DNA of 64,000 nucleotides from Pogonophryne albipinna (lineage: Eukaryota > Chordata > Actinopteri > Perciformes > Artedidraconidae), in the NCBI GenBank assembly GCA_028583405.1, contig JAPTMU010000402.1, positions 1-64,000 of the forward strand, read 5' to 3'. Shown here one piece after another: positions 11,037-22,585 of the stretch. The notes under the pieces are model-generated. The model did not search any database, was not told the origin of the DNA, and was given only the letters and a program-made list of their open reading frames with translations. Numbering within the stretch: the first letter of the stretch is position 1; every line of letters begins with the position of its first letter. A program made the translations under genes and the position numbers.

Positions 11037-11144
11037 TTATTGAGTCCAGTTTTGAATAGTCTGCCGTGGTTTCGTTCCATTTCAAAGAGCTTGACGCTCG
11101 GCGTAACCTTGGCCCACTGCCACTCCAACATCCAATAATTTATA
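11037..11144 (+). repeat. templated patch of Q sequence inside the THAP end
   Basis: Bases 11042-11134 copy 12052-12144 almost exactly and are bordered by inverted ATAAATTATT / AATAATTTAT. The patch carries the variants CTGCCGTGG and CTCGGCGTAACC, which belong to copy C and not to the adjacent copy B. Confidence 0.8.
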
Positions 11145-11310
11145 AATCATTATTATAAACAAGACAATAAATGGCAAAGATATGTAGAAATAAACGTATT
11201 TAAGATATGTTCATAAGAAACGTAACGTGGGAGAAAATACGTTTCTTGCTAAACGTAATTGAGAATGCAGTTTAGTTCTGTGGGAACGTAATTTTTAGGA
11301 GACAGGGTTG

Positions 11311-12649
11311 GAATATGACAGTTTAATGGTGGAGGTACACACATATTGATAGATGTCTTGTAATGCACTGTTGAGGAACCTGCGACCCAAGTTTTTCATT
11401 CATTGCAGAACTACACCATAGTTGTGTATATGATATGTCAATAAATCTTGAAATCTTGAAATGGATGTGCAAAATAGCAATTATATACAGTCTTTAATTA
11501 ACTATTAGTAGAGAATAACGAGTAATTCATATACTTCATAGAGATCTGCAGATAAATGTTTAGTCTTCTCAAGCACCAACTATCAAATATCTCTCCTGAT
11601 TTTTGGCACTTGACAATCACCTTCCCTGAATTTTACTCAGATGTAACTAAAGTCTGCTTTAAGGGTTGTTTATATTTCACATCATTAATCAGAATCTGCA
11701 AAGTAACTCAAATAAATGTAGTGGAGTAAAAATACCAGGTTAACCTCTGAATTGTAGTGGAGTAGAATTACAAAGTAACAATGAGCTGCCATGTGGGTAT
11801 ATATTAATGCTGCACCATTATGGATACAAGCGATGTTCACCCATTTAGTAATTACATGTTTTAAATGTGTACACACCAATTTGTTTACTATCCCCTAAAC
11901 CTCCAGGGCTGTACACAGTTTAATACTGTCAACTTCTAATTTTGGGAAAAACGAAAACGTCTTTTAAAACTACAATTCCCAGTAGAGACGTGCCATAGAG
12001 AACATGTTGCGAAACACAATAGCCAGCATGTGTAGTTCTCGGGGGGCGTTCGAGTCCAGTTTTGAATAGTCTGCCGTGGTTTCGTTCCATTTCAAAGAGC
12101 TTGACGCTCGGCGTAACCTTGGCGCACTGCCACTCCAACATCCAATCCCAGAGCTTGAAGATTAATCACGGGGTTTGTCGCAAAGCGGACAGGCGTCGTC
12201 ACAACAATAGCTGGGGATTGTGGGTAGTGTAGTCTCTTTGGTGCTACACATTTCAGAGAAAACAAGTTGTTTCTCAGAATTGAAGGGGAAAAACACAAAA
12301 GCATTGCACACAATTTAAACCAATCAATGTCATTTAATTAAAAAAGGTAATCTGGTGTTTTTGAGTTGATGAGTAGTGAAGATATCACTGTCAAATCAAT
12401 CGACAGTAAGAAGAATACTTACTTCCGGGTGTACAATTCTCCGTTATCCAATGGGAATGGACGCTCACATTGCCTTTAAGAGCTGCTGACATAAACGGAT
12501 GCGGTGCTTCCATGAGCGTCAAATACCGCCGCCGATGGGAATACATTCAAGCAGTTGAAAGCTCTTTGCGTCCGTTTATGAAGCTGAAGGACCCTCGGCG
12601 CGTCCCAACTGCACGCCACGGGACCCTGACCAAGCGTCGCTCCTGGACG
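11311..12649 (+). repeat. P-Q-S repeat, copy C (right remainder of target)
   Basis: P (11311-11738), Q (11740-12235) and S (12236-12649) follow in order. S ends CAAGCGTCGCTCCTGGACG, exactly where copy D ends at 58539, which defines the family's right boundary. With 2417-2443 this reconstructs a ~1.37-kb repeat interrupted by the THAP element. Contains ACTACAATTCCCAG at 11969. No coding capacity seen. Confidence 0.75.
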
Positions 12650-14640
12650 TTATAGGGGCCATTTCTCTAACTCCCCTCCCCGACTCCCCTCCTCGACTCC
12701 TATCCTCGATACTTAGTCCCGCCCACAGGAGATGCGAGCGGAGGAGCCGAGGAGGGGAGCCGAGGAGGGGAACCGAGGAGGGGAAGCAGCAGGCGGTTAG
12801 AGAAATGAGAACTCCTCTCCTCTGAGCGGTCATTTTAAAGAGACGTCCATTAATGATGACAGGAGGCACAGAAGCCCTCTGTTTGATAGACAGATGTGTT
12901 CATGACGACTTATATATTTACTTTTAATTCATTTACAGTGCGGTATAATGAGACAATAACAGGCTACAGATGCGGACATATACACACACATATATTTATA
13001 TATATATTTATATAAATATATACAATTTCAGAATCAAACAGAGCACTCTCATAATAACGTATATCAGAGACTGGATATACCCCCCCCTCTCTGGTCGCTA
13101 CAATGAGGAAAATAAATTACGGGCCAAAAGTTTTATTTACAAGTATTAAAAGTAAGCAGAGGACACCAAACCAACTGAGACCTGTCTGTCCGCTGCATCT
13201 ACGCACACACTGTACCACACACACCTACACCACACACACGCACATACAGTTCCTAAAACAGGCTACAGCCGTTGTGTATTTTATTATGTGAAGCACTACA
13301 TTTGGTTTTAGAAAAATATCAACTCTTTGTAGATATCTACTAAACTAAAGCAAATAAAAAGAGTAGGCCTGATATATATTATACACACTGCTCTGCTTTC
13401 TGCACGGACCTCACAGCCGTTTTCACTGTAAACATCGCGTCGTGATCATTGGCCCTTTCTCATATCATCAAATCCCCCTCCTCGACTCCTCCGGTAGTGA
13501 CCCGGAAATGAATTTCAGCGCGCCATGTTGAAGGACATCTCATTTCTCTAAATGCACTTCGAGCACCGAGGATCGAGCGTTGAGGAGGCTCTCTGGAGGA
13601 GCTATAACCGAGGATACACTGATGGGTCCTCCACGGTCCTCCACGGCTCCTTCGTGGATGCATTTCCGGGAACAGAGATGTTTCAAAGAGTCGTGACGCA
13701 CGGCCGGACTTATCTCAGCCAATGACAGCTCTGCATGCATCCCCTGGATATTATTTTATTAACTGCTTTCATCGCAACGCGATGATTACAGTGAGAACAG
13801 CTGTGAGGTCCGTGCAGAAAGCAGAGCATGTGTAAGATATATATCACTCAGTATAACAGGCCTACTCTTTTGATTTGCTTTAGTTTAGTAGATATCTACA
13901 AAGAGTCGATATTTTTCTAAAACCATTTAGTGCTTCACATAATAAAATACACAACGGCTGTAGCCTGTTTTAGGAACTGTATGTGCGTGTGTGTGTGGTG
14001 TAGGTGTGTGTGGTACAGTGTGTGCGTGTGTGTGGTACAGTGTGTGCGTAGATGCAGCGGACAGACAGGTCTCAGTTGGTTTGGTGTCCTCTGCTTACTT
14101 TTAATACTTGTAAATAAAACTTTTGGCCCGTAATTTATTTTCCTCATTGTAGCGACCAGAGAGGGGAGAGGGTTACGTTATTATGAGAGTGCTCTGTTTG
14201 ATTCTGAAATTGTATATATTTATATAAATGTATACATATATATGTGTGTGTGTGTGTCTGCATCTGTAGCCTGTTATTGTCTCATTATACCGCACTGTGA
14301 ATGAATTAAAAGTAATTATATAAGTCATCATGAACACATCTGTCCATCAGACAGAGGGCTGCTGTGCCTCCTGTCATCATTAATGGACGTCTCTTTAAAA
14401 TGACCGCTCAGAGGAGAGGAGTTCTCATTTCTCTAACCGCCTGCTGCTTCCCCTCCTCTCTCCTCGGTTCCCCTCCTCGGCTCCTCTGCTCGCATCTCCT
14501 GTGGGCGGGACTAAGTATCGAGGAGGGGAGTCGAGGAGGGGAGTCGAGGAGGGGAGTTAGAGAAATGAGAAAGGGCCATAGGGTCGCGATGAAAGCAGTT
14601 AATAAAATAATATCCAAGGGATGCATGCAGAGCTGTCAAG
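12650..14640. repeat. long inverted repeat (A-M-A') with GAGGAG-rich ends
   Basis: Arm A (12650-13446) is the reverse complement of A' (13768-14582), around a 320-bp spacer M (13447-13767); a piece of inverted M follows A'. Arm ends hold arrays of CCTCCTCGACTCC / GGAGTCGAGGAGGGG. A related arm is at 59385-60213, M copies at 23036-23349 and 62217-62530, and a diverged copy at 25481-26340. No protein is encoded, so it looks like a fold-back or non-autonomous DNA element. The family is not identified. Confidence 0.75.
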
Positions 14641-15097
14641 ATATAAAAAAGAACAAGTCAACAAACTGACTTTGCAACTTACAAATGTTCAAAACAGTGA
14701 TCATCAAGTGTCAGAGGAAGAAACACATTTATCTACATTTTATTTACAACATTTATATATTACTGATGACTGTCTGCAGGGAGGGGGGAGGGGGGGCCTC
14801 TGGATCAGTCACGGCTGAGTTCCCTGCGGATGGACAGAGCATTTATTAAAAGAGTACATCATGATTATTGATGCATACACGTTGTCACAGCTGGTAAAGG
14901 TGAATCTAATGTTCATTATTTAATATACTGCTGCTGGATGTCTCAACCAATAATTATAACGTAATTTTTGTATTAGTTGATTTATATTAGGTTTTAGATA
15001 ATATTCTCAATCTGTAAAATAACTACAGCTTTCAGACCAAGAAGTATTGGCTTCTAAAAGTAAATGTATCACATTTTGCGTACATAAAAGGAAAATA
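14641..15097. other. unassigned AT-rich sequence
   Basis: No domain, RNA gene or named repeat visible. Confidence 0.4.
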
Positions 15098-15489
15098 TTA
15101 AAGGTAGGGTAGGTAAGAATGGAGAAACCAGCTCGAGTGCGCTAGAATTTGAAAGTACGCAGCAAAAAAAAATCTACCCCTTCCTTCAGACTTCCTTACA
15201 GAGCCCCTCCTCCAACACACACGAACGCGCACATGACCAATGAGGGCACGAGATAAGTTTGTGCACGAGATGGAAGGCTGACAGGCAGGTAGGCCATCCA
15301 GTTACTTTAGCCGGGCCGGTGAAAAGAATTGGTCTAGCTTTTTACAGTACCACGGCTTCCACAGATGAAATTTTTTAATGTATTTATTGTCAAAGCATTT
15401 AATATATTCATTGCTATCGGGATGTTAAGAGCATTCCATGGAATATAACAACAAGTGTTTCTGAAGTGAATGACCTACCCCACCTTTAA
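15098..15489. mobile_element. 392-bp MITE with TTAAAGGTRGGGTAGGT termini
   Basis: Starts TTAAAGGTAGGGTAGGT and ends ACCTACCCCACCTTTAA, a 17-bp inverted repeat with one mismatch. No coding sequence. An inverted partial copy is at 36712-36893. TTAA at both ends suggests a TTAA-inserting family, but this is not proven. Confidence 0.75.
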
Positions 15490-15833
15490 TCCAAAATTCA
15501 AGTACCTCAAGATTGTTGTTGTTCTGTACTTTAATTAATTAAGTTAATGCACTTGGCATAGTGGCTAAAGCATACAGTCTGATTACCTTAAATTGACTTA
15601 AAGTTCTCCTATTATACAATTTTTCATCAATATATTACAGATCTCAGATATATACAAAACATGTCTCTGAAGTGTTTGGCTCCAAATACCAAACAGATCG
15701 TTGTAGCATCCCATAATCCCCTATGTTTCAGCCCTGTTTCAAAAGTGCTGATTCTCTGTCTGTTACTTTAGATGAAAATAAGGAGCCACTCCCCACGCCC
15801 CTCTGAGAGATATTTGGTTAGAAAGAACACATT
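15490..15833. repeat. dispersed fish repeat, unclassified
   Basis: Text such as AAAGTTCTCCTATTATACA ... CATGTCTCTGAAGTGTTTGG resembles a common teleost non-coding repeat. No ends or genes can be defined. Confidence 0.3.
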
Positions 15834-16094
15834 AGCCGCTTTCACACCAAGTACTTTGCCGTACTTAGTGCCCAGCACCCATGGAACCAAGATCCCGTTT
15901 ACACGAGGACGATACGGGTTGTATCGTTTCACTTGCGTATAGCCCTTTCGTTTACACGAGGCCGTAACAAAACGGACCCCGCAAACGATAACGGGTCCCA
16001 AGGTGGATAGATCTGCAAACGGAACGCTCTGGGGCGTCAAACGGCTCCGTTTTTTTTTGTTTTTTTTGTAAGACATGGCTTCATCAGGATATTC

Positions 16095-18815
16095 CTGACT
16101 CTTTGTGTGAACTGGAGGGTTTTTCACTCATCCGCTCGGACAGGAGTGAAACGTCGGGGAAAGGCAAAGGTGGGGGCATCTGTGCATTTATCAATGACAA
16201 GTGGTGCAGACAACACACTTTGCGTAAGACTATCTGCAGCCCCGACGTTGAACTTATGTGCTTGAGCCTAAAACCCCTGTACCTGCCTAGAGAGTTTGGG
16301 AATATCATTCTCTGCACTGTTATATTCCACCCAGCGGGAACGCAGCAAGTGCAGCAGCTCAAATCACTGACTGTGTTCACCAGCAGCTACTACACACTCC
16401 TGACGCTCCGGTTTTTATTCTAGGGGACTTTAATCATTGCAAACTTGAACTGTCACTACCCGGTTTTCAACAATACGTTACATGTGAGACCTGGGAAGAT
16501 ACAATTCTAGACAAATGTTACGGAAATGTGAACAACGCATATGTGAGTAGAGCCAAACCCCCGCTTTCGAACTCGGACCATAAGACTGTTCATCTAATAC
16601 CTACCTACAAAACGGTTCTCAAGCGAAGCAAACCACAGACCAAGACTGTAAAGGTTTGGACTAGTGACAGCATAGAGTCTCTTAAAGGATGTTTTCTCTC
16701 TACTGAGTGGAGTATCTTTCATGAGATGGATGTGGATAATGCTACTGAGACGGTAACTGACTATACACAATTCTGTGTTGACAATGTGATACCTCAGAAA
16801 GAAATAACTGTGTACCCCAACAACAAACCATACATAACTAAAGAGGTTAAGGACTGCATCAATCGTAAAAATATAGCTTTTAAAAACCGGGATAAAACGC
16901 AACTGAAATGTGTGCAAAAGGAGCTTAACCACATGCTCAGAGAAGCTAGAAGGAGACATAAGGACATTATTGAACAGAACTTTTCTACAATGAACTCCAA
17001 GGAACTTTGGGACACTATGAAAGCAATCACAAATATAACTCCAGCTAAAAAAACTCTCTGTACCTCTGATGACCTGCAAAAAGCAAATGAACTGAATGAC
17101 TTTTACATGAGATTTGAAACCCAGACTTCTCCTCTGAATGTACAGACATCTTAGAGACAATCTCTGCTACTGACCAGGATGAAAGGGTGGTGATTGACCC
17201 TTTAAAGGTCCAATCACTTTTTAAACACACCTGTACTAAGAAGGCCACAGGCCAGATGGCATCTCTGCATTCCTTCTCAAGACATTTGCAGAAGAACTGA
17301 CATCAGCATGGTGTCCCATATTTCAAAAATCTGTTGATCTTCACACCACCCCCCCCCTCTGGAAAAAAATCAATAATAAAACCTGTCCCCAAAAAACCTT
17401 GTCCAAAGGTAAACAATGATTTTAGGCCTGTTGCATTGACATCCATTGTCATGAAATGTTTTGAGAGGATCATGGTGCCGCTGCTAAAGAAAGAGGTTGA
17501 TGTACATTTAGACCCTTTTCAGTTTGCCTACAAGCAAGGGCATGGCACAGACGATGCTCTAAATAGCATCACATCTGGTCACTAAACACCTGGAAGACCC
17601 TAAGGCATATGTACGCCTACTGTTTGTGGATTTCAGCTCGGCTTTTAACACACTGCAGCCTCACATCTTGCTTCAAAAACTGATAAAGATCAGTATAAAT
17701 CCTTTTATCTTGAAATGGTATTTTTCGTTTTTAACCAATCGCACTCAGCATGTCAGGGTCAACAATGCCCTCTCAGAGCCCCAGACCATCAGTACAGGAG
17801 CCACCCAGGGTTGTGTGAGCTCCCCGGTCCTCTTCACACTGTACACAAACGACTGTACGAGAATCCACCCGGAGAATTATATCCTCAAATTCTCAGATGA
17901 TACAGCCATCCTTGGCTTAATGCACAAAGGCAGCAGTTCATCGGCTTATCACTCTGAATAGAGAGGTTTGTGCACTGGTGTGATTTTAACCATCTAGTGC
18001 TGAATGTGAAGAAGACTGAGGAGACGGTGTGGGATCCAAAGGCAGTGGGTGACCTTAGGCCGGTGGTTATCCACAATGAACCCATAACTCAGGTCAGCTC
18101 CTATAAGTACCTTGGTGTCCATCTAGATAATACACTCAGCTGGAAGGCGCATGTTCAAGGTCTGTGCTCTAGACTTCAACAGCGATTGTACTTTCTGCGT
18201 CGACTCTGGGATTTCGGAGTCGACCAGAAGTTCATGTTACTGTTCTATCATGCAGTGTTGGAGAGCATCATTAGGTCTGGTATCACTGCCTGGTATGGTA
18301 ACTTCACAGTGCAGTCAAAGTCACAGATCGCTCGCCTGGTACAGACTGCTATAAAAATTATGGGGGTTAAAAAACACCCATCTCTCCAAAACATATACGA
18401 GCAGTCCATTTTCAGACAGGCAAACAAAATTGTGTCTGATCCCACCCACATACTCCACCCAGAATTCCAGCTCCTACCTTCTGGTAGAAGATTTAGGGTT
18501 CCCAAGAGCAGGCTGAACCGCTATAAGCACTCATTCCTACCTATGTCGATTAAGCTTCTTAACATTCACATGAAATGAAATGTAGTCTAATGAAATGTAC
18601 TTTTTAAATGTTGGCCATGAGGGGTAGTGCAATAGATCGCCATTGTCAGTATGTGCGTCTGTGTATTGTGTTTGTTCAAACGGTGTATGACTGATGATAT
18701 GTGTATGTATCTTAATGTCCACTATGTTTGTAAATGTACATGTATGCGGAACTGCAGGACGGAGTCCAGAACAAATTTCCTTACGGGGACAATAAAGTAT
18801 ATCGTATCGTATCGT
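16095..18815 (+). pseudogene. L2/Rex1-like non-LTR retrotransposon, frameshifted
   Basis: Pieces of one ORF2-type protein in order across several frames. Endonuclease: GGGICAFIND, YLPREFGNI, then LGDFNH and SDHKTVHL. Reverse transcriptase: NDFRPVALTSIVMKCFERIM, DPFQFAYKQGHGTDDAL, VDFSSAFNTLQP, TGATQGCVSSPVLFTLYTND and a FSDDT box (usually FADD). A C-terminal domain follows (YKYLGVHLDNTLSWKAH ... LLPSGRRFRVPKSRLN). The tail is ACGGGGACAATAAAG plus (TATCG)n. At least four frameshifts or stops and a missing 5' end make it dead. It could be L2, Rex1/Babar or CR1-related; the boxes do not settle which. Confidence 0.88.
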
Positions 18816-18865
18816 GTGTAAGCCTCTATATGATCATTTTCTGATAACGATGAAATAGCCCCGCC

Positions 18866-18920
18866 TGCCTCTCCCCACGTCTCCCTCTCCCCACGTCTCC
18901 CTCTCCCCACGTCTCCTGCT
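18866..18920 (+). repeat. 16-bp tandem repeat (TCCCCACGTCTCCCTC)n
   Basis: Three near-perfect copies inside the right half of the inner transposon. Confidence 0.8.
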
Positions 18921-19528
18921 CAGAGATCAGCTGCTGGGCTGTCAGAAGAGGGGGAGGAGAAGAGAGGCTCCGTTTATTATTCTTATATTATTATATAGAG
19001 TCGTTATCAATTTGTTTTAAAGCTCAATAAATAACAAAGAAGACCTCTGACCGGCACTTTTCTAATTTTGGAAGATTTAAACTTTAACGGACATGTTTTA
19101 AAATGTTAACGGAAACTCTGCCGCATGGTTCCCTCGTCCCTTGGAAGAGGTGGAGAGGTGGGTGTTTTTCATCTGCTGGTGGACTACCGGAGAGACTTAC
19201 AGCAGGAGCACACGCCGTCCACCGCGGAGAATAAACAGAAGGGCAACCATGGCAACCATGCTCCGGGGTCTTCTTCGCTGCTTTTGGTGTATTTTGTGGC
19301 GGCAGCAGCGTCACTTACAGGCCCGGCATATGTACTACAGCGTTTCCAGCGGTCTTGTGTGAACGGACACGTTCATTGAGCCGAATGCGTGTGAACGGAA
19401 GACTTTTTTGAAAACGCATACGGTGCGTAAATTCAAACGTTCCCGTGTAAATGGGGTCTAAGAGCAGATCACGTTCACACCGGAATAAGTCCCAGAGGGA
19501 AGATTACGCAAATGAAGCCGCTGACGTC

Positions 19529-19529
<1 letters not shown>

Positions 19530-19559
<30 letters not shown>

Positions 19560-19560
19560 C
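19530..19560. repeat. (CTT)n microsatellite
   Basis: About ten CTT units; the poly-leucine frame through it is an artefact. Confidence 0.95.
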
Positions 19561-20044
19561 TGCTTTGGGTTTACTGGCAGGCCGCAAATAACTTCACGGC
19601 GTATACTGCCACCCGAAGTCCCCGGCCGGAAGTCCCCGGAGTTGGGGACTGGCTTCCGAGTAAATCGTCAGAACTCCTCCTCATCTCCACCGCTCCCATG
19701 TTTTTTTTTGTGTTGCCATAAGTTATTCTCTCTGCGTTGGTGCGCGGGGCTAATGCTAATGCTAATGATGCTAATGCCAGCAAATACAATGGCGGCTTCA
19801 AAAAGCTTCCGAGCTTTACGGGGCGTGGTTTGCAATTTGCCCAGCCAATCAGAAATTGGTACTTTTTTCTCCCCAGGATAGTACCACCTCTCTAGCAGGG
19901 ACTGAAAAGGGGGGTAAAAGTTCTCTGAACTAAATTCTCTTTTTGGTGTGAACGCAACATTCCAGGCACTATCGGAACTAAACGGGAAAAGTACGGGTAA
20001 AAGTACTCCGGTGTGAAAGCGCCTAATGGTGCTCTAGACTAGAG

Positions 20045-22577
20045 CAGGGGTTCCCAAACTTTTCAACCCGCGACCCCCAAAATAACTGTGCCAGAGCCTG
20101 GCGACCCCCTGCCACGTGAATTGTCAACGGGGGGTTGTTAGTGAATTGTCAACGGGGGGAGACATTCTAAAGATGGCCAGTCCGCCCCCGAAAAATGTCT
20201 ATGCACACGTTGTTATTATTAATAATAGTCATACAAATAACAGTGTTTCCCGTACATCAACATACAAACCCTGCACAGATCCTCAACTCCGGTGTGTCTC
20301 ACTCATTAACCTGTTGAACCCCATCCCTGTTTTTCATGTCTCAGCCTCGAAAATGACATTTCCAGAACAAATGACCATAACTTCTAAAAGGGGAAAATTA
20401 ATAATCTTTTTTCTCAAAGTAATGATAAACCTGTGAGTCGGATGTAGAGAAGTCAGAATCAATATAGATGTTTTTTATTTTAAAGAAAATTCAGATTGAA
20501 CATAGTAAAAAACTGTAAATTATAGTGTCCGTCCAAAAGTTATTTTTTACTTATAGTGAAAACTACCCTTGGAACATGGTAAGGTAGACTAAAAGCTTTA
20601 GGAATCCAAAGTACAACATATAATAAGTACCCTGTATCAAGATTGATGCAAAACAAGTGACAGTTGACCTTTTAAGAGAGGTTTAGCAAAAAAAACACAA
20701 CCTCTGGGGTGATTTGGGTGGAAATGGGCGTTTTTGCCATTTCTCTGGAACCCATTGGTCGATTTTGGTGATTGACATCTCTTTTTAACCGTTAGCGCCA
20801 ATACAATCGAAGGGGAATTTCCACATATGCACCAATGTTAACAAAAAAAAGTGGGGGCTTCGCGCATGCAGTTTTGCCCAGAGCGAACTTATCTCACGCT
20901 CTGACATCTGAAAACGGAAAAGTAGGTTTATTGCTTATGGATTATCAGAAATCATTTCAAAGTGACACAGACACATTGGATTAACCTATGGATTAACCTT
21001 CAGCAGCGTTTTTATCGTTTTAATGCCATTGAAGACAACTTTTGATCAGACAACGACAAAGGTAAGCCATATTCCCGTTTTTGCTACCTAGCGCCATGTG
21101 TTGTGATGTCTGTTTTTGTTTATAAAGTTGCGACTTCTTATCATGGAGTGAGGATGGAGGTACCGATCGATTCTGTGTCTTCTCACGATGCTAGTCGATA
21201 TGTTGGATGTGCAGTTACGATAAGTAATACGGGTGTTAAATCGTGTTTTCTGTGCAAGCGGCGTTAGCATTTTTTCGCTCATGGTTCATTCAGAGGCTCA
21301 GCGTAAGCTTTGTGTTTTTTTTTGCAAAAAAAATAAAAATTGATCAGTTAGCTGAGTATCTTCCCGTTACATGGATATAAAACATTCATAGTTTATTAAA
21401 TATTAAGAAGCCCTCAGACGCTGTTTCCTGCAGATGATGCGTTTTTTCGCCCGGGGGCGGGGGGATGGGGTTCAACAGGTTAAGGTGCTATTTCATTTCA
21501 GGCTTTTGGAAGGAAAATGTACAAAATACACATTTAGGTGTTTATTTTACTATAGTTTGTATATTTGCGTCTGTAGATCTCTCATAAATTCACCAAAAGT
21601 TAGCATTCTAAGTCTAACGCGACCGCTGTTTGCACCATGTAATCAGAGGTATCGTTCGAAAGCTGCGTCTCTCCTGCACAATCTCACCGGATCCAAATAT
21701 GGTCATTTCCTTTGTATCATCAACCAATCGTGAAAGTACAAAGGGGTCTTAAACCAAAAAACTAAATCTCATTGGCTGGTGTACATTTCTGACAACGTGA
21801 TTCGTTCAGATGCGCCACATGGTGTGCTAAAACACTTCTTGGTTTAGCTTTCGCTGGAAATGTAAATCTCAAAATGAACAGCGAAAACATTTTTCACAGA
21901 GAAGACAACAAGTGTCACTTGCACGAAGCAATGTTAGACAAAAAACAAATGATCCCGAACACGAAATACCTTCACGGAGTACGTCGAGGCTGTCATCCAA
22001 AGAACAGCAGGGTTTAGCTAGCGCCTCACTGCAATCTTTAAAGGTCGTTTTCTCAAAATTAGTTTTTTCTCATATTCTGAGTGAGAAATGTCCACTTCAG
22101 TAGCACGTACATACACCAAACCTTCCAGTTTTATTCCGATCAATACTCAAGGTTTTTACAGAAGGGCTTGTTTATATATCATTCATAGCCTGATATTTTA
22201 TAACATTTTATACCTAAAAACATGGCGAAAATTGATATTTTAGAGCTGTTTATGGAGTGATAAAAAGAGATATTCAAAATCCCTTCTGTAAAAACTTTAG
22301 ATTCATTAGAATCTAAAGTGACTACAAAATGAAACAAGAATTTCGAACGTGAGTTTATCCAAAGTTCAGAATTGTGTTCCTGAAATGTATTATAATATGC
22401 GCATATTTAATGAGATTATGGCTAATTTGCATGGATATGTGTGGTGCCCCTACAAATAGAATCAAATTATGTGGAAAACACTGGATAATAATAATACAAA
22501 AAAAATATTTTTTGTTATTTTAATGATTTTAATTTAAATTTTGAATCATCTCGCGACCCCCACTTTGGGAACCCCTG
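20045..22577. mobile_element. hAT-type non-autonomous element (CAGGGGTTCCCAAA termini)
   Basis: Left end CAGGGGTTCCCAAACTTTT; right end CACTTTGGGAACCCCTG, its complement. The flanks GACTAGAG and CTCTAGAG agree at 6 of 8 positions, a decayed hAT-type duplication. No transposase. The interior is related to the TTAA elements at 30024-32402 and is interrupted at 20310-21479. An inverted copy occupies 62990-64000 and runs off the window. Confidence 0.7.
20310..21479. mobile_element. 1.17-kb TTAA-flanked non-autonomous element
   Basis: Ends CCTGTTGAACCCCATCCC and GGGATGGGGTTCAACAGG are an 18-bp perfect inverted repeat flanked by TTAA at 20306-20309 and 21480-21483, as in piggyBac or Kolobok insertions. 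No transposase. An older relative is at 45065-46225 and a diverged inverted piece near 26960-27235. Confidence 0.85.
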
Positions 22578-22585
22578 CTCTAGAG

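Larger units (their letters stand above)
2444..11310. mobile_element. candidate 8.9-kb composite element with THAP-containing inverted ends
   Basis: The left end starts CAACCCTGTCTCCTAAAAAT and the right end is its reverse complement, ending GGAGACAGGGTTG. About 390 bp at each end are near-identical in inverted orientation. Both flanks carry GAATATG, and an apparent empty target (GCAGAATATGACAG) lies at 4521-4534. The inverted ends are full of ACGT-containing subterminal motifs and include the first exon of a THAP protein, as in P-element-like transposons. Inside are a second right-type end (to 5888), two copies of a host repeat, a broken piggyBac gene and an intact coiled-coil ORF. P elements make 8-bp duplications, so the 7-bp one is slightly atypical. 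Alternatively, several smaller insertions and duplications built the locus. Confidence 0.45.
10790..11310 (-). mobile_element. right end of THAP transposon
   Basis: Reverse complement of the 2444 end, ending CAGGGTTG at 11310 and followed directly by GAATATG, matching the left flank. It differs from the 5.5-kb copy by an inserted patch at 11037-11144. Confidence 0.7.
15890..19459. mobile_element. inner DNA transposon (AGAYCCCRTTTACACG termini)
   Basis: Left end AGATCCCGTTTACACGAGG; right end, reverse-complemented, AGACCCCATTTACACGGGAA. Non-coding apart from the LINE inserted in it. Nested inside the 15834-20024 element. Confidence 0.6.
15834..20024. mobile_element. outer DNA transposon (GCGCTTTCACACC termini)
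   Basis: Left end TTAGCCGCTTTCACACC; the right end reads as its complement, GGTGTGAAAGCGCCTAA. Both are followed inward by AGTACTTT-type sequence. Non-coding itself; its body is split by the element at 15890-19459. Superfamily undetermined. Confidence 0.65.

Noticed and set aside
16594..17160. 188-codon minus-strand frame
   Set aside because: Shadow of the LINE reverse-transcriptase strand.
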